Positions 1 to 10,264 of a stretch of DNA of 33,144 bases are shown here, piece after piece (the first letter of the stretch is position 1; each line of letters begins with the position of its first letter). Both the position numbers and the translations under genes were made by a program. This stretch comes from an uncultured Aurantimicrobium sp. GTDB lineage: Bacteria > Actinomycetota > Actinomycetes > Actinomycetales > Microbacteriaceae. The notes below the pieces were generated by a model. The model had not been told where the DNA came from. It searched no databases and saw only the letters and a list, made by a program, of their open reading frames with translations. Location: contig NZ_CAKZII010000132.1 of NCBI RefSeq assembly GCF_936931525.1, positions 1 to 33,144 on the forward strand. The letters run 5' to 3'.

Positions 1-210
1 ATCCCTGAACACCTCAAATACGCAGGGGAACTGCGTTTGAACTTCCGTGATGCCAGCCTGGATGAGCTCGGACACCACGCTGATCCTCCGATGACTAAGG
101 ATGCCGTCGCTGGCCGTATTCGCCGTTTGCTGGCCATGGCTGACAAACGGGCGCAGGACCTGGGTGTTCCGGGCACTGAATCAGCTGTCCCTGACGATAT
201 TGACGCCTAA
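1..210 (+). CDS. whiA: WhiA, C-terminal fragment (cut by window edge)
   Basis: The window opens inside a reading frame that runs 69 codons to a TAA. Its residues (AELRLNF-like opening '[17 protein letters not shown]', then '[17 protein letters not shown]') match the C-terminal helix-turn-helix region of WhiA, the DNA-binding regulator of sporulation and cell division found throughout Gram-positive bacteria. Only the tail is present, so the N-terminal LAGLIDADG-like domain cannot be assessed. In actinobacteria whiA commonly precedes gap-pgk-tpiA, which agrees with the downstream genes. A 95-base spacer separates it from sodA. Confidence 0.9.
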   Translation: MPEHLKYAGELRLNFRDASLDELGHHADPPMTKDAVAGRIRRLLAMADKRAQDLGVPGTESAVPDDIDA

Positions 211-305
211 CTCCCAGAAAAACCACCCGATTTCGGCAATAAACTTGAAGCCGAGACGGTTACACACAGTAAGACCCAACCGCACGTTCTAAGGAGAACA
301 CCTAA

Positions 306-932
306 GTGGCAAACTACACACTGCCCGAGCTGGATTACGACTACGCAGCTCTCGCACCACACATCAGCGCAACCATCATGGAGCTCCACCACAGCAAGCA
401 CCACAAGGCATACGTTGACGGCGCAAACACTGCGCTCGAGAAGCTTGCCGAAGCACGTGAGAAGAACGACTTCGCCAACATCAACAAGCTCCAGAAGGAC
501 CTTGCATTCCACCTTGGTGGTCACACCAACCACTCCATCTTCTGGAAGAACTTAACCCCAGGTTCTGAAGAGCGCCCCACCGGCGAACTTGCAGCAGCAA
601 TCGATGAGTTCTTCGGATCTTTCGATGCTTTCAAGGCACAGTTCAACGCTGTCGCACTAGGTCTGCAGGGCTCCGGCTGGGCATTCCTGGCATGGGATGC
701 ACTCGGCAAGAACCTCATCATTGAGCAGCTCTATGACCAGCAGGGCAACATTGCAGCAGGAACCATTCCTCTGCTCATGCTCGACATGTGGGAGCACGCC
801 TTCTACCTGGACTACAAGAACGTGAAGGGTGACTACGTCACCGCATTCTGGAACATCATCAACTGGGCTGATGTTTCGGCGCGTTTCGACGCTGCACGCA
901 AGGGCGCATCCAGCGTCCTGCTATTCTCTTAG
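306..932 (+). CDS. sodA: Superoxide dismutase, Mn-type
   Basis: 208-residue Fe/Mn superoxide dismutase that converts superoxide to hydrogen peroxide and oxygen in the cytoplasm. The four metal ligands are visible: His28 (in MELHHSKHH), His76 (in [10 protein letters not shown]), and Asp160 and His164 (in [11 protein letters not shown]). Glycines before His76 and a glutamine near 145-146 (DQQGN) follow the manganese rather than the iron pattern, although metal use cannot be proven from sequence. The start is GTG, with AAGGAG 9 bases upstream. Length is normal for the family. It sits between whiA and gap with its own downstream hairpin, so it is probably transcribed alone. A TTGAAG at 245-250 could be part of its promoter, but I see no strong -10. 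Confidence 0.95.
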   Translation: MANYTLPELDYDYAALAPHISATIMELHHSKHHKAYVDGANTALEKLAEAREKNDFANINKLQKDLAFHLGGHTNHSIFWKNLTPGSEERPTGELAAAIDEFFGSFDAFKAQFNAVALGLQGSGWAFLAWDALGKNLIIEQLYDQQGNIAAGTIPLLMLDMWEHAFYLDYKNVKGDYVTAFWNIINWADVSARFDAARKGASSVLLFS

Positions 933-941
933 TAGTTGACA

Positions 942-987
942 ACGGGTGTCTCGAATCTTTTCGGGGCACCCGTTCCTACTGGTTTTT
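942..987 (+). terminator. Probable sodA terminator
   Basis: Bases 942-954 pair with 961-973 to give a 13-bp stem (two G-U pairs) around the 6-base loop ATCTTT, 10 bases after the sodA stop. A run of five T lies at 983-987, about 10 bases past the stem, so this is not a textbook U-tract. Actinobacterial terminators often have weak or displaced tracts. Confidence 0.7.
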
Positions 988-1000
988 CAGAAATAAGTAA

Positions 1001-2071
<1,071 letters not shown>

Positions 2072-2086
2072 AGAAAGAAAGTCAAT

Positions 2087-3298
2087 ATGGCACTTCGCAC
2101 CCTTTCCTCACTCGGTTCGCTTGCTGGCAAGCGTGTTTTGGTCCGTTGTGACCTCAACGTCCCGCTCAAGGATGGTGTGATTACCGACGACGGACGTATC
2201 CGTGCGTCGCTGCCAACGTTGAACGCTCTGCTCGATCAGGGCGCCCGTGTTGTGGTGATGAGCCACCTCGGGCGTCCTGACGGAGCACCCGAGGCTAAGT
2301 ACAGCCTCGAACCCGCAGCAACTCGCCTCGGTGAATTGCTCGGCAAGCCCGTTGCTTTCGCTACCGACACCGTCGGTGACTCGGCAACGGCCACGGTTTC
2401 TGCTCTGGCTGATGGCCAGATTGCTGTTCTCGAGAACCTGCGTTTCAACCCAGGGGAGACCGCCAAGGACGAAGCAGAGCGTGGCGCTTTTGCTGCTCAG
2501 CTCGCCGAGCTCGGTGACGTTCTCGTCTCCGACGGTTTCGGCGTTGTTCACCGCAAGCAGGCTTCTGTCTACGACCTGGCCAAGCTGGTTCCCAGCGCAG
2601 CAGGTCTGCTCATCGAGACTGAACTCGATGTTCTCGATCGCCTCACCGAAAAGCCCGAGCGCCCCTACACGGTTGTTCTCGGTGGCTCTAAGGTTTCCGA
2701 CAAGCTCGGTGTGATTTCCCACCTGCTTCCTCGCGTGGACACCATCCTGGTTGGCGGTGGCATGGTCTTCACCTTCCTCGCTGCTCAGGGCTACAAAGTC
2801 GGTGCCAGCCTGCTTGAGGTTGACCAGCTCGACACCGTTCGCGGTTACATCGCAGATGCCGAAGCTCGTGGCGTGAAGATCATTCTTCCCACCGACATCG
2901 TGATGGCCAGTAAGTTTGGCGCTGATGCAGAGCACGTCATTGCTCCTGCAGACGCCCTGGAAGACACTGCTTTTGGTGCAACCGGGATGGGCCTCGACAT
3001 TGGACCCGACACCGGCAAAGCATTCGCTGAGCAGATCAAGGCATCCAAGACAGTGTTCTGGAATGGCCCTGCAGGTGTGTTTGAAATTCCCGCCTTCGCC
3101 GAAGGCACCCGCGCAATTGCTCAGGCACTGACTGAAGTCGACGGCCTCAGCGTTGTTGGTGGCGGCGACTCAGCTGCTGCTGTGCGCATTCTTGGTTTCG
3201 CAGATGACCAGTTCGGTCACATTTCAACCGGTGGTGGAGCTAGCCTCGAATTCCTCGAGGGCAAGCGTCTACCTGGCCTGGAGGTCCTCGGATGGTAA
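2087..3298 (+). CDS. pgk: Phosphoglycerate kinase
   Basis: 403-residue kinase that transfers phosphate from 1,3-bisphosphoglycerate to ADP. The substrate-binding N-domain shows RCDLNVPL (20-27), SHLGRP (59-64) and [12 protein letters not shown]. The nucleotide-binding C-domain shows [11 protein letters not shown] and the C-terminal GGGDSAAAV and [13 protein letters not shown] motifs. Length is typical for bacteria. The purine-rich AAAGAAAGAAAG stretch before the ATG is the likely ribosome site. Its last seven bases overlap the start of tpiA, so the two are probably translationally coupled. Confidence 0.97.
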   Translation: MALRTLSSLGSLAGKRVLVRCDLNVPLKDGVITDDGRIRASLPTLNALLDQGARVVVMSHLGRPDGAPEAKYSLEPAATRLGELLGKPVAFATDTVGDSATATVSALADGQIAVLENLRFNPGETAKDEAERGAFAAQLAELGDVLVSDGFGVVHRKQASVYDLAKLVPSAAGLLIETELDVLDRLTEKPERPYTVVLGGSKVSDKLGVISHLLPRVDTILVGGGMVFTFLAAQGYKVGASLLEVDQLDTVRGYIADAEARGVKIILPTDIVMASKFGADAEHVIAPADALEDTAFGATGMGLDIGPDTGKAFAEQIKASKTVFWNGPAGVFEIPAFAEGTRAIAQALTEVDGLSVVGGGDSAAAVRILGFADDQFGHISTGGGASLEFLEGKRLPGLEVLGW

Positions 3299-4077
3299 AC
3301 ACTCGTACCCCGCTCATCGCGGGTAACTGGAAGATGAACCTGGATCACCTCCAGGCAATCGCCTTCGTGCAGAAGCTGGCGTGGACCCTCAAAGACGCCA
3401 ACCACAAGTACACCGACGTTGAAGTTTCGGTCTTCCCACCCTTCACCGACATTCGTTCGGTGCAGAACCTGGTTGAAGCAGACAAGCTCGAACTCGCTTA
3501 CGGTGCACAGGACATTTCCATGCACGACTCAGGTGCCTACACCGGTGAAATTCCTGGTGGCTTCCTTAAGGCACTGGGTTGCTCTTATGTGATCATTGGT
3601 CACTCAGAGCGTCGCCAGTATCACGGTGAGAACGACGAGATCGTGGGCAACAAGGTCAAGGCTGCACTCAAGCACGGTGTCGTTCCTGTTCTGTGCGTAG
3701 GAGAAACCGAAGCAGAGCTCGAAGAGTTTGGTCCTTCTGCTGTTCCTGTGGCTCAGCTGAAGAAGTCTCTCGAGGGCGTCTCTCAGGATGCAGACATCGT
3801 GATCGCTTACGAACCTGTCTGGGCTATTGGCACCGGCAAGGTTGCTACCGAAGAGCAGGCAGAAGCTGTCTGTGCTGCAATTCGCGTGGCACTGGGAGAA
3901 GTTCTGGGTGACGCTGCCGCGCAGCGCACTCGCATTCTTTACGGCGGTTCGGTCAAGGCCAACAACATCGCTGGTTTCATGCGTCAGCCCAACATCGACG
4001 GTGCTCTCGTCGGTGGTGCCAGCCTTGACGTTGCTGAGTTCTCGAGCATTGCTCGTTTCCAGAAGCACGTTATCTAG
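3292..4077 (+). CDS. tpiA: Triose-phosphate isomerase
   Basis: 261-residue TIM-barrel enzyme that interconverts dihydroxyacetone phosphate and glyceraldehyde 3-phosphate. All catalytic residues are present: Lys14 in GNWKMN, His104 in IIGHSERR and Glu174 in [11 protein letters not shown], with the flexible loop following. The phosphate-binding LYGGSVK and GALVGGASL motifs are intact. The ATG overlaps the end of pgk by 7 bases. This completes the triose section of glycolysis and links it to the pentose-phosphate operon that follows on the other strand. Confidence 0.97.
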   Translation: MVNTRTPLIAGNWKMNLDHLQAIAFVQKLAWTLKDANHKYTDVEVSVFPPFTDIRSVQNLVEADKLELAYGAQDISMHDSGAYTGEIPGGFLKALGCSYVIIGHSERRQYHGENDEIVGNKVKAALKHGVVPVLCVGETEAELEEFGPSAVPVAQLKKSLEGVSQDADIVIAYEPVWAIGTGKVATEEQAEAVCAAIRVALGEVLGDAAAQRTRILYGGSVKANNIAGFMRQPNIDGALVGGASLDVAEFSSIARFQKHVI

Positions 4078-4082
4078 TCGGG

Positions 4083-4094
4083 TAGACTGTAGCT
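4083..4094 (+). promoter_or_regulatory. Candidate leaderless promoter for secG
   Basis: TAGACT (4083-4088) lies exactly 6 bases before the secG ATG at 4095, so transcription would start at the A of the start codon. No convincing -35 is seen. secG also lacks a good ribosome-binding site. The same spacing recurs at four other genes in this window. Confidence 0.45.
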
Positions 4095-4343
4095 ATGGAA
4101 ATTCTTCAGATTGTTCTGCAGGTGCTGCTCGGCATCACGAGCCTGCTCCTCACCCTGCTGATCCTCCTTCACAAGGGTCGCGGTGGCGGCGTCTCCGATA
4201 TGTTCGGTGGCGGCATGAGCTCGACTCTGGGATCCTCTGGTGTGGCTGAGCGTAACCTCAACCGCATCACCATCATTTTGGGCCTGATCTGGATTACTTG
4301 CATCATCCTGCTGGGCCTCATTACTAAGTTCCAAGGAGCATAA
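4095..4343 (+). CDS. secG: Protein-export membrane protein SecG
   Basis: 82-residue small membrane subunit of the SecYEG translocon. It has two hydrophobic segments (about residues 3-25 and 58-77) joined by a glycine-rich loop with the family pattern LHKGRGGGVSDMFGGG. The tpiA-secG order is widespread in actinobacteria. Seventeen bases separate it from tpiA. There is no clear ribosome site, but a TAGACT hexamer six bases upstream suggests an additional leaderless transcript beside read-through from gap. Confidence 0.95.
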   Translation: MEILQIVLQVLLGITSLLLTLLILLHKGRGGGVSDMFGGGMSSTLGSSGVAERNLNRITIILGLIWITCIILLGLITKFQGA

Positions 4344-4345
4344 CT

Positions 4346-4714
4346 ATGGCATCCGGCGGAAGTGCAATCCGTGGCTCGCGCGTTGGCGCGGGACCCATGG
4401 GAGAACAAGATCACGGTATTCACGCAGAACGTATTGCTATCTCTTACTGGGATGCTCTCGGTAACGAGACAGTACGTTACTTCGCAGCTAACCTGCCTGA
4501 GGAAGAAATTCCTGAGATCATCGACTGCCCACAGTCCGGTCTTCCCGCAGGTCGCGACAAGGCAAACCCACCTGAGCTAGCCAAGCTTGAGCCTTACAAG
4601 ACTCACCTTGCCTATGTGAAGGAACGTCGCACCGAAGAAGAGGCTGAGCAGATTCTCGAAGATGCTCTTCACCAGCTCCGCGTTCGCCGCGGAACGGTCA
4701 AGCCCACCAAGTAA
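4346..4714 (+). CDS. rbpA: RNA polymerase-binding protein RbpA
   Basis: 122-residue actinobacterial transcription factor that binds RNA polymerase and the group I/II sigma factor and stabilises the open promoter complex. The N-terminal tail carries the typical GGSAIRGSRVGAGPM segment. The central core follows, and the C-terminal sigma-interacting helix region YVKERRTEEEAEQILEDAL ends in LRVRRG. The core has a single cysteine (IIDCPQSG), so no zinc-binding cysteine pair is apparent. AAGGAG within the last codons of secG serves as ribosome site, two bases separate the genes, and a strong terminator follows. Confidence 0.93.
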   Translation: MASGGSAIRGSRVGAGPMGEQDHGIHAERIAISYWDALGNETVRYFAANLPEEEIPEIIDCPQSGLPAGRDKANPPELAKLEPYKTHLAYVKERRTEEEAEQILEDALHQLRVRRGTVKPTK

Positions 4715-4720
4715 CTTTCA

Positions 4721-4757
4721 TATAGCCCCTGAGAAATCAGGGGCTATATTTTTCTTT
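4721..4757 (+). terminator. Strong intrinsic terminator after rbpA
   Basis: Bases 4721-4732 (TATAGCCCCTGA) pair perfectly with 4737-4748 around a GAAA tetraloop (a GNRA loop), followed directly by a T-rich tract TTTTTTCTTT. This ends the gap-to-rbpA transcript. In the opposite direction there is no T tract, so it is probably unidirectional. Confidence 0.93.
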
Positions 4758-4779
4758 CCCCACGCCTCGAAGGAGTTTC

Positions 4780-5433
4780 ATGACTGATCTTGTCATTCCA
4801 GTATCTGGTCTGCTCTTCGACAATGACGGTGTCCTCGTGGACAGTCACGGTGCTGCGGTTGAGGCTTGGGATGCGTGGTCAAAGAAGTTTGCACCGGATT
4901 TTGACTGGAGCGATCGCTCGAATGCAGGGATCCGCGCAGAGGACATGGTCCGAAGGCATGTCTCGGATGACATCTATGACGAAGCTGTTGCCTATATCCA
5001 CCAGCTTGAGCAGGACTCTTCCAGCCTGACCAAGCCACTGCCTGGTGCTGTTGAGCTCCTCACCTCACTCGCTCCCGGAATGTGGACTGTCTGCACCTCC
5101 GCCAACCCTCGCCTCGGTGCTGCACGACTCTGTGCAGCTGGTTTGCCCGTTCCTGCCGAGTTGGTGTCTTCTGAAGACGTGGAGCTTGGTAAGCCTCACC
5201 CGGATCCCTATCTGCGCGGAGCGCAGAACCTAGGGTTAGCGCCAGGGGAGTGCATTGTCTTTGAAGATGCGGCTGCTGGTATTCAGGCAGGTGTTGCTGC
5301 AGGTGTGGCACAGGTCATTGGTGTGACCAAAGTTGCGCTGGATACTGACGTAAACGTCGTTGTGAAAAGCCTCGAGGGTGTGAGCTATCGCGACGGTGCT
5401 CTCCACATTCCTGCTTCGAGCAGGCTGCGCTAG
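4780..5433 (+). CDS. HAD-superfamily sugar-phosphate phosphatase/mutase-like protein
   Basis: 217-residue haloacid-dehalogenase hydrolase of the beta-phosphoglucomutase/sugar-phosphatase type. Motif I is FDNDGVLVDS with nucleophile Asp14 and general acid Asp16. An all-helical cap follows. Motif II is the serine in CTSANPR, motif III the lysine in LGKPHPDPY, and motif IV VFEDAAAGIQAG. The substrate cannot be read from sequence; position among sugar-phosphate genes fits a small phosphosugar. The ATG has GAAGGAG 6 bases upstream. Its stop codon directly abuts the stop codon of convergent pgl. Confidence 0.85.
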   Translation: MTDLVIPVSGLLFDNDGVLVDSHGAAVEAWDAWSKKFAPDFDWSDRSNAGIRAEDMVRRHVSDDIYDEAVAYIHQLEQDSSSLTKPLPGAVELLTSLAPGMWTVCTSANPRLGAARLCAAGLPVPAELVSSEDVELGKPHPDPYLRGAQNLGLAPGECIVFEDAAAGIQAGVAAGVAQVIGVTKVALDTDVNVVVKSLEGVSYRDGALHIPASSRLR

Positions 5434-6171
5434 CTAGTCTTCGTCAATGAGGCGAGCTGCTGCTGCCTCGTCGGTGAAGAACACGGTCTCTTCAATGCCC
5501 TCAACGGCGCTCACAGGCGCTTCTGAGGCACTTTCAGAGGTGAATGCGGCATAGATCGCATCTGCCTTGTCTTCGCCAGAGGCGACGATCCAGACGTTCT
5601 TGGAGTTATTGAGTGCTGGAAGAGTCAGACTGATGCGTTCTGCCGGTGGCTTGGGGGAGTTGCGCACGGCAATCACAGCACGGTCATCGACTTCGATGCC
5701 TTCCAAACCAGGGAACAAGCTGGCGATGTGCGCATCGGGACCCACACCTAAGAACGTGATGTCGAACTCAGGAAGTTCTGGCCAGTACTTGGCCAGTTCA
5801 TCGTCATAGGCGTCTACTGCCTCATCGAGCGTCATTCCTGCATCAGAGGCAGGCATGCGGTGAACGTTCTCAGCTGGAATGGGCAGACGGTGGATGAGAG
5901 CTGCTGTTGCCTGACCTTCATTACGGTCAGCGTGACCAGCAGGAACGAAACGTTCGTCGCCCCACCACAGGTGAATGCGTGACCAATCCAGCTTGTTACT
6001 GGGGTCAATGTTCTCCAAAAGTGCGATTCCGACTGTTCCACCGGTCAAAACAACGTGAACAGCGGGCTGTTCAACAAGAAGTTCTTTGACGGCTTCCTCG
6101 AAGATCTCATCAATGTTGTCGATGAGCTCTTGCTTGTCTGCATACGCCTCAAGCGTGGTTTCATCGCTCAC
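5434..6171 (-). CDS. pgl: 6-phosphogluconolactonase
   Basis: 245-residue enzyme hydrolysing 6-phosphogluconolactone to 6-phosphogluconate. Family motifs are LTGGTVGIALL, WWGDERFVP and FLGVGPDAHIASLFPG. The usual DGH in the last motif reads DAH here. RISLTLPALNNS with downstream lysines completes the phosphate site. The start is GTG, overlapping the opcA stop as GTGA, so translation is probably coupled. It is the last gene of the tkt-tal-pgi-zwf-opcA-pgl operon and sits where expected, right after G6PDH and its partner OpcA. No terminator separates it from the convergent HAD gene. Confidence 0.93.
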   Translation of the reverse strand: MSDETTLEAYADKQELIDNIDEIFEEAVKELLVEQPAVHVVLTGGTVGIALLENIDPSNKLDWSRIHLWWGDERFVPAGHADRNEGQATAALIHRLPIPAENVHRMPASDAGMTLDEAVDAYDDELAKYWPELPEFDITFLGVGPDAHIASLFPGLEGIEVDDRAVIAVRNSPKPPAERISLTLPALNNSKNVWIVASGEDKADAIYAAFTSESASEAPVSAVEGIEETVFFTDEAAAARLIDED

Positions 6172-7109
6172 TTGGCAGTCACAATGATCTGGGGCAAACC
6201 TTCGGTCACAACGCGGCCATAGACCTCATCGGGGTCAAGGCGACGCAGTTCCTCAGACAAGCAGTCACGAAGGCTTCGACGAGGCATTGCAATCTCATGG
6301 GTGGGCTGGCTGGGCTGCTTCAGACGTGCAACGGAAGGCTCAATACGAGTCAGCTCGATATCACCCGAAGGGCGAACTAAGCGAACACCGTGAATACCGC
6401 CCCAGCTGAGGCCAGTGTGGGTGAGATCGCACGAGACGGGAACACCGAGTTGCAGTTGCAGCCACGCGGCCAGCATCTTCGCCGAAGGGAAGTCGGGGGT
6501 AGAAGTCACGTGAGCTTCAGTGATGGGTTCATAAGGTGGCTGGTCCAACACAGCAGCGAGTTGTGTGCGCCAGAGAGTCAACCTTGTCCAGGCGAAGTCA
6601 GCATCGCCAGGGGCATATGTTTTGGAAAGGTCTCCAAGAGCTTCGATGGGATCTGCTTGCGCAGCCGCATCGGTGATGCGGCACTGCGCAATCTTGCCCA
6701 GTGGAGACTCAGAAACCTTTTCAGGTGCTGCGCCAGGCCACCATGCCACGACTGGGGTGTCGGGAAGAAGTAAACCTGTTACCAAGCCCTGTTCATCAGA
6801 GCCAACTTGACCATAGGCGCGCAGGACAATTACTTCACTGGCTCCTGCGTCACCACCGACGCGAACTTCCGCGTCGAGACGGTTGGAAATGGAGTGTTCA
6901 GGTTCAATCACCGAGAGAACAATGACGCGCATGGGGTGCTCGCGAGATGCTTCATTTGCCGCGGCAATCGCCTCTTCTTCTTCACCAATGGTGGTGGAGA
7001 TGAGAAGGGTGAGAACACGACCAAGCGCAACAGCGCCACCTTCTTCGCGGAGGTTGACCAGTTCCTTGGCAACCTTGGCGGTGGTGGTGTCAGGGAGTTC
7101 GAGGATCAT
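6168..7109 (-). CDS. opcA: Glucose-6-phosphate dehydrogenase assembly protein OpcA
   Basis: 313-residue OpcA, a partner needed for G6PDH assembly and redox control in cyanobacteria and actinobacteria. It opens with MILELPDTTTAKVAKEL, and the middle has LPDTPVVAWWPG typical of the family. I chose the ATG at 7109 because it overlaps the zwf stop as ATGA and has TTGGAG 6 bases upstream. A TTG four codons earlier (7121) is also open but less likely. It is encoded directly after zwf and before pgl, as in most actinobacteria. Its role here is assigned by family and context, not from catalytic residues. Confidence 0.92.
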   Translation of the reverse strand: MILELPDTTTAKVAKELVNLREEGGAVALGRVLTLLISTTIGEEEEAIAAANEASREHPMRVIVLSVIEPEHSISNRLDAEVRVGGDAGASEVIVLRAYGQVGSDEQGLVTGLLLPDTPVVAWWPGAAPEKVSESPLGKIAQCRITDAAAQADPIEALGDLSKTYAPGDADFAWTRLTLWRTQLAAVLDQPPYEPITEAHVTSTPDFPSAKMLAAWLQLQLGVPVSCDLTHTGLSWGGIHGVRLVRPSGDIELTRIEPSVARLKQPSQPTHEIAMPRRSLRDCLSEELRRLDPDEVYGRVVTEGLPQIIVTAK

Positions 7110-8647
7110 GGACGTCTCCAAACGCGGCCGTCACGGGCCATGAGGGCATCGGCAGAGGCAGGACCCCAGGTTCCTGGAGCATATTGCTCAGGCTGTCCTT
7201 GGGTCTCCCAGAATTCTTCGATGGGGTCGAGGATCTTCCAGCTCAGTTCCACCTCTTCGTGGCGGGGGAACAGGGGAGGATCGCCGAGCAAAACGTCCAA
7301 GATGAGACGTTCATATGCTTCGGGGCTGGCTTCGGTGAAGGCGTGGCCGTAACCGAAGTCCATGGTCACATCGCGCACCTGCATACCGGCACCAGGGACC
7401 TTTGAGCCGAAACGGATAGTTACACCCTCATCGGGCTGAACACGGATCACGAGTGCGTTCTGACCTAGGGCAGAAGTTTGGTGGTCTGCGAACAAGTACT
7501 GAGGTGCTCGCTTGAACACCACGGCAATCTCGGTCACGCGGCGTCCCAGACGCTTGCCGGCACGGAGATAGAAGGGAACTCCAGCCCAACGGCGGGTTCC
7601 GATGTCGAGGCGCATGGCTGCATAGGTTTCGGTCACGGACTGAGGGTTCATGCCCTCTTCGTCCAAGAAGCCGACAACTTCTTCGCCGCCTTGCCAGCCA
7701 CTGGCATATTGTCCGCGGGCTGTTGCTTCGGCCAGATTTTCTGGCAAACGCACTGCAGCAAGAACCTTTTCCTTCTCTGCACGCAGATCTTGCGCATCGA
7801 AGGAAATGGGTTCTTCCATTGCGGTCAATGCCAGAAGTTGAAGGAGGTGGTTCTGAATCACGTCGCGAGCAGCACCAATGCCGTCGTAGTAGCCAGCACG
7901 GCCACCCACACCAATGTCTTCAGCCATGGTGATCTGAACATGGTCGACATGCTCTGCGTTCCAGAGAGGTTCAAAAAGCTGGTTTGCAAAGCGCAAAGCC
8001 AGGATGTTCTGAACGGTCTCTTTGCCGAGATAGTGGTCAATGCGGAAGATTGAGTCTGCTGGGAACACAGATTCGACGACCTTGTTGAGTTCACGAGCAG
8101 TCTTGAGGTCACTACCAAATGGCTTCTCAATGACTACGCGGCGCCACTGGCCTTCGACTTCATCCGCGAGACCAGCACGCTTGAGCTGAGATACAACCTC
8201 AGGGAAGGAGCGGGGAGGAACGGAGAGATAGAACGCATGGTTGCCCATGGTTCCACGCTTCTCGTCCAGCTCGGCAATGGTCTTCTTCAGGCGATCAAAG
8301 GCCTTGTCATCGTTGAATTCACCCTGAACAAAGCGAATACCCTTAGCCAGCTGGTCCCAGACTTCCTCGCGGAACTCAGTGCGGGCATACTGCTTGACCG
8401 AGTCATGCACAATCTGAGCGAAGTCTTCGTCTTCCCAGTCGCGGCGGGCAAAGCCCACCAGTGCGAAGCCGGGAGGAAGAAGACCACGGTTTGCGAGGTC
8501 ATAAACCGCAGGCATGAGCTTCTTACGTGCCAAGTCACCGGTCACACCGAACAGCACCAGACCACAGGGGCCTGCGATGCGGTTCAGTCGACGGTCTTCG
8601 GCAACGCGGAGAGGGTTGTTCTCCGGAGTGATGTCAACAGGTGACAT
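7106..8647 (-). CDS. zwf: Glucose-6-phosphate 1-dehydrogenase
   Basis: 513-residue enzyme oxidising glucose 6-phosphate to 6-phosphogluconolactone with NADP. The coenzyme fold has GVTGDLARKKL (34-44), followed by EKPFG (174-178) and the signature RIDHYLGKE (202-210) that carries the substrate-binding and catalytic residues. Length is normal. The ATG follows the pgi stop by 9 bases, with AAAGGA as ribosome site, and the stop overlaps opcA. This is the NADPH-generating entry to the pentose phosphate pathway; gnd, the next oxidative step, is not in this window. Confidence 0.96.
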   Translation of the reverse strand: MSPVDITPENNPLRVAEDRRLNRIAGPCGLVLFGVTGDLARKKLMPAVYDLANRGLLPPGFALVGFARRDWEDEDFAQIVHDSVKQYARTEFREEVWDQLAKGIRFVQGEFNDDKAFDRLKKTIAELDEKRGTMGNHAFYLSVPPRSFPEVVSQLKRAGLADEVEGQWRRVVIEKPFGSDLKTARELNKVVESVFPADSIFRIDHYLGKETVQNILALRFANQLFEPLWNAEHVDHVQITMAEDIGVGGRAGYYDGIGAARDVIQNHLLQLLALTAMEEPISFDAQDLRAEKEKVLAAVRLPENLAEATARGQYASGWQGGEEVVGFLDEEGMNPQSVTETYAAMRLDIGTRRWAGVPFYLRAGKRLGRRVTEIAVVFKRAPQYLFADHQTSALGQNALVIRVQPDEGVTIRFGSKVPGAGMQVRDVTMDFGYGHAFTEASPEAYERLILDVLLGDPPLFPRHEEVELSWKILDPIEEFWETQGQPEQYAPGTWGPASADALMARDGRVWRRP

Positions 8648-8656
8648 GAAGGTCCT

Positions 8657-10264
8657 TTAGTTGAAGGCTGCGAACAGGTGTTCGAGTTCAGTGTTGGGGT
8701 TAGTCAAAGTGAGGGTCAGAACGGGACGACCGTGGTCGGCCAGAACGTTGGCATCACCAGCAGCCTGGGCAGCAATGAGCTGACCGAAGCTGAAGGGGCG
8801 CTCAGGGATGACTACGTCACCGTCTGGTGCCTGAAGAATCTGGATGAAGACACCCACTGCTGGGCCGCCCTTGTGGAACTGGCCGGTGGAGTGCAGGAAG
8901 CGAGGTCCCCAACCGAAGGTCACGGGGCGACCAGCACGAGCTGCGACGAGGTCGCGAACACCGTGAAGCTGAGGGTAGTTTGCACGGTCCACGTAAGCCT
9001 GAACGGAGACGTAACCATCTGCAGGGAGCTGTTCGAGCACGGCAGTGATCGCTTCCCGAACTGTCTTGGCATCGCCGATGCTTCCGTGAGCGCGAACTTC
9101 GATGCCCTTTTCGACAAAGAGTGGTTCGGTGGGAGCTGGACGGTTATCCAGAAGTGCACGAGCAGCAATCTTGGCCGATTCCACATCGGGCTGGTCGAAG
9201 GGGTTGATTCCCAGCAAACGGCCTGCAACAGCAGTTGCATACTCAAACACCATGAACATGGCGCCTAAAGTTCCCGAGACAAGGATTTCACCTTCGTGCT
9301 TGTCGCGGTTGAGCAGGTGGAATTCGTGAGCGTCATCGACCAGGCGCAGAACCTGAACATCTGCATAACCTGCAGAAAGCTCAGGGGAGACGACGTCGAG
9401 AACAACAGGAAGGATTCCTGTTCCTTCCTTACCGGTGGATTCAGCAATGAGCTGTTCAGCCCAGTCGGGGAAACCAACAAGGTGAGTGCCATCGGTGACG
9501 AGTGCCAGCTTGTTTTTCAGGGGCGAGGTGCCCGCAATTGCTGCACCAAGAATCAGACCGGGGTTCTCAGGCTGGTCAACAGCGAGATCCAGGGAGATTG
9601 CTTCGGCTTCATTGAGAAGCTCAGCAATGTCCACACCAGCAAGACCAGATGGAACCAGACCAAAAGCAGTCAGGGCCGAGAAGCGACCGCCCACGTTGGG
9701 GTCTGCGTTGAAGACGCGGTAACCAGCTTCACGAGCGGACTTGTCCAAGGGAGAACCTGGGTCGGTCACGATGATGATGCGCTCGAGAGGGTCGATACCT
9801 ACTGCCGCGAAAGCTGCTTCGTAGATGCGCTTTTGGCTGTCAGTCTCGACGGTGCCACCGGACTTGCTGGAAATCACCACGGCAGTGGTGTGCAGGCGGT
9901 CGGTGATTGCTGCCTTAATCTGGCCAGGCTCGGTGGAGTCCAGAACAGTAAGATCAGCCTGCATGGTTGCAGTGATGACTTCAGGAGCCAGTGAGGAGCC
10001 ACCCATGCCACCTAAGACAATGTGGTTGATGCCCTGGGCACGCAGTTCATCGCGCAGAGCCTCAATCTCTGCCACGAGGGGACGAGAGATGGACACAGAC
10101 TCTGTCCAGCCCAGTCGGATAGCCGATTCTGCCTCGGCAGCCTTGCCCCAGAGTGCGGGGTCCTGAGCAGTGATGCTGGAAGCTACGAGGTCAGCAACGA
10201 GCTGAGGAACGTGCTTCTCAACAGCTGCTTCTGCAGCTCCAGATACTTTGATGCGGAATGACAT
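8657..10264 (-). CDS. pgi: Glucose-6-phosphate isomerase
   Basis: 535-residue isomerase linking fructose 6-phosphate and glucose 6-phosphate. The SIS-type sugar-binding motifs are GGMGGSSLAPEV (85-96) and SSKSGGTVET (132-141). These resemble the isomerase half of bifunctional transaldolase/isomerase fusions more than the SKTFTT type of E. coli Pgi. The C-terminus has STGQFHKGGP, also typical of that form. The ATG immediately follows the tal stop codon and lies in the same reading frame as tal, with GGAG as ribosome site inside tal. Embedded in the pentose-phosphate operon, it could feed fructose 6-phosphate back into Zwf. Confidence 0.93.
   Translation of the reverse strand: MSFRIKVSGAAEAAVEKHVPQLVADLVASSITAQDPALWGKAAEAESAIRLGWTESVSISRPLVAEIEALRDELRAQGINHIVLGGMGGSSLAPEVITATMQADLTVLDSTEPGQIKAAITDRLHTTAVVISSKSGGTVETDSQKRIYEAAFAAVGIDPLERIIIVTDPGSPLDKSAREAGYRVFNADPNVGGRFSALTAFGLVPSGLAGVDIAELLNEAEAISLDLAVDQPENPGLILGAAIAGTSPLKNKLALVTDGTHLVGFPDWAEQLIAESTGKEGTGILPVVLDVVSPELSAGYADVQVLRLVDDAHEFHLLNRDKHEGEILVSGTLGAMFMVFEYATAVAGRLLGINPFDQPDVESAKIAARALLDNRPAPTEPLFVEKGIEVRAHGSIGDAKTVREAITAVLEQLPADGYVSVQAYVDRANYPQLHGVRDLVAARAGRPVTFGWGPRFLHSTGQFHKGGPAVGVFIQILQAPDGDVVIPERPFSFGQLIAAQAAGDANVLADHGRPVLTLTLTNPNTELEHLFAAFN

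Noticed and set aside
7110-7121. TTG start for opcA
   Set aside because: The ATG at 7109 overlaps the zwf stop and has a ribosome site at good spacing, so TTG is unnecessary.
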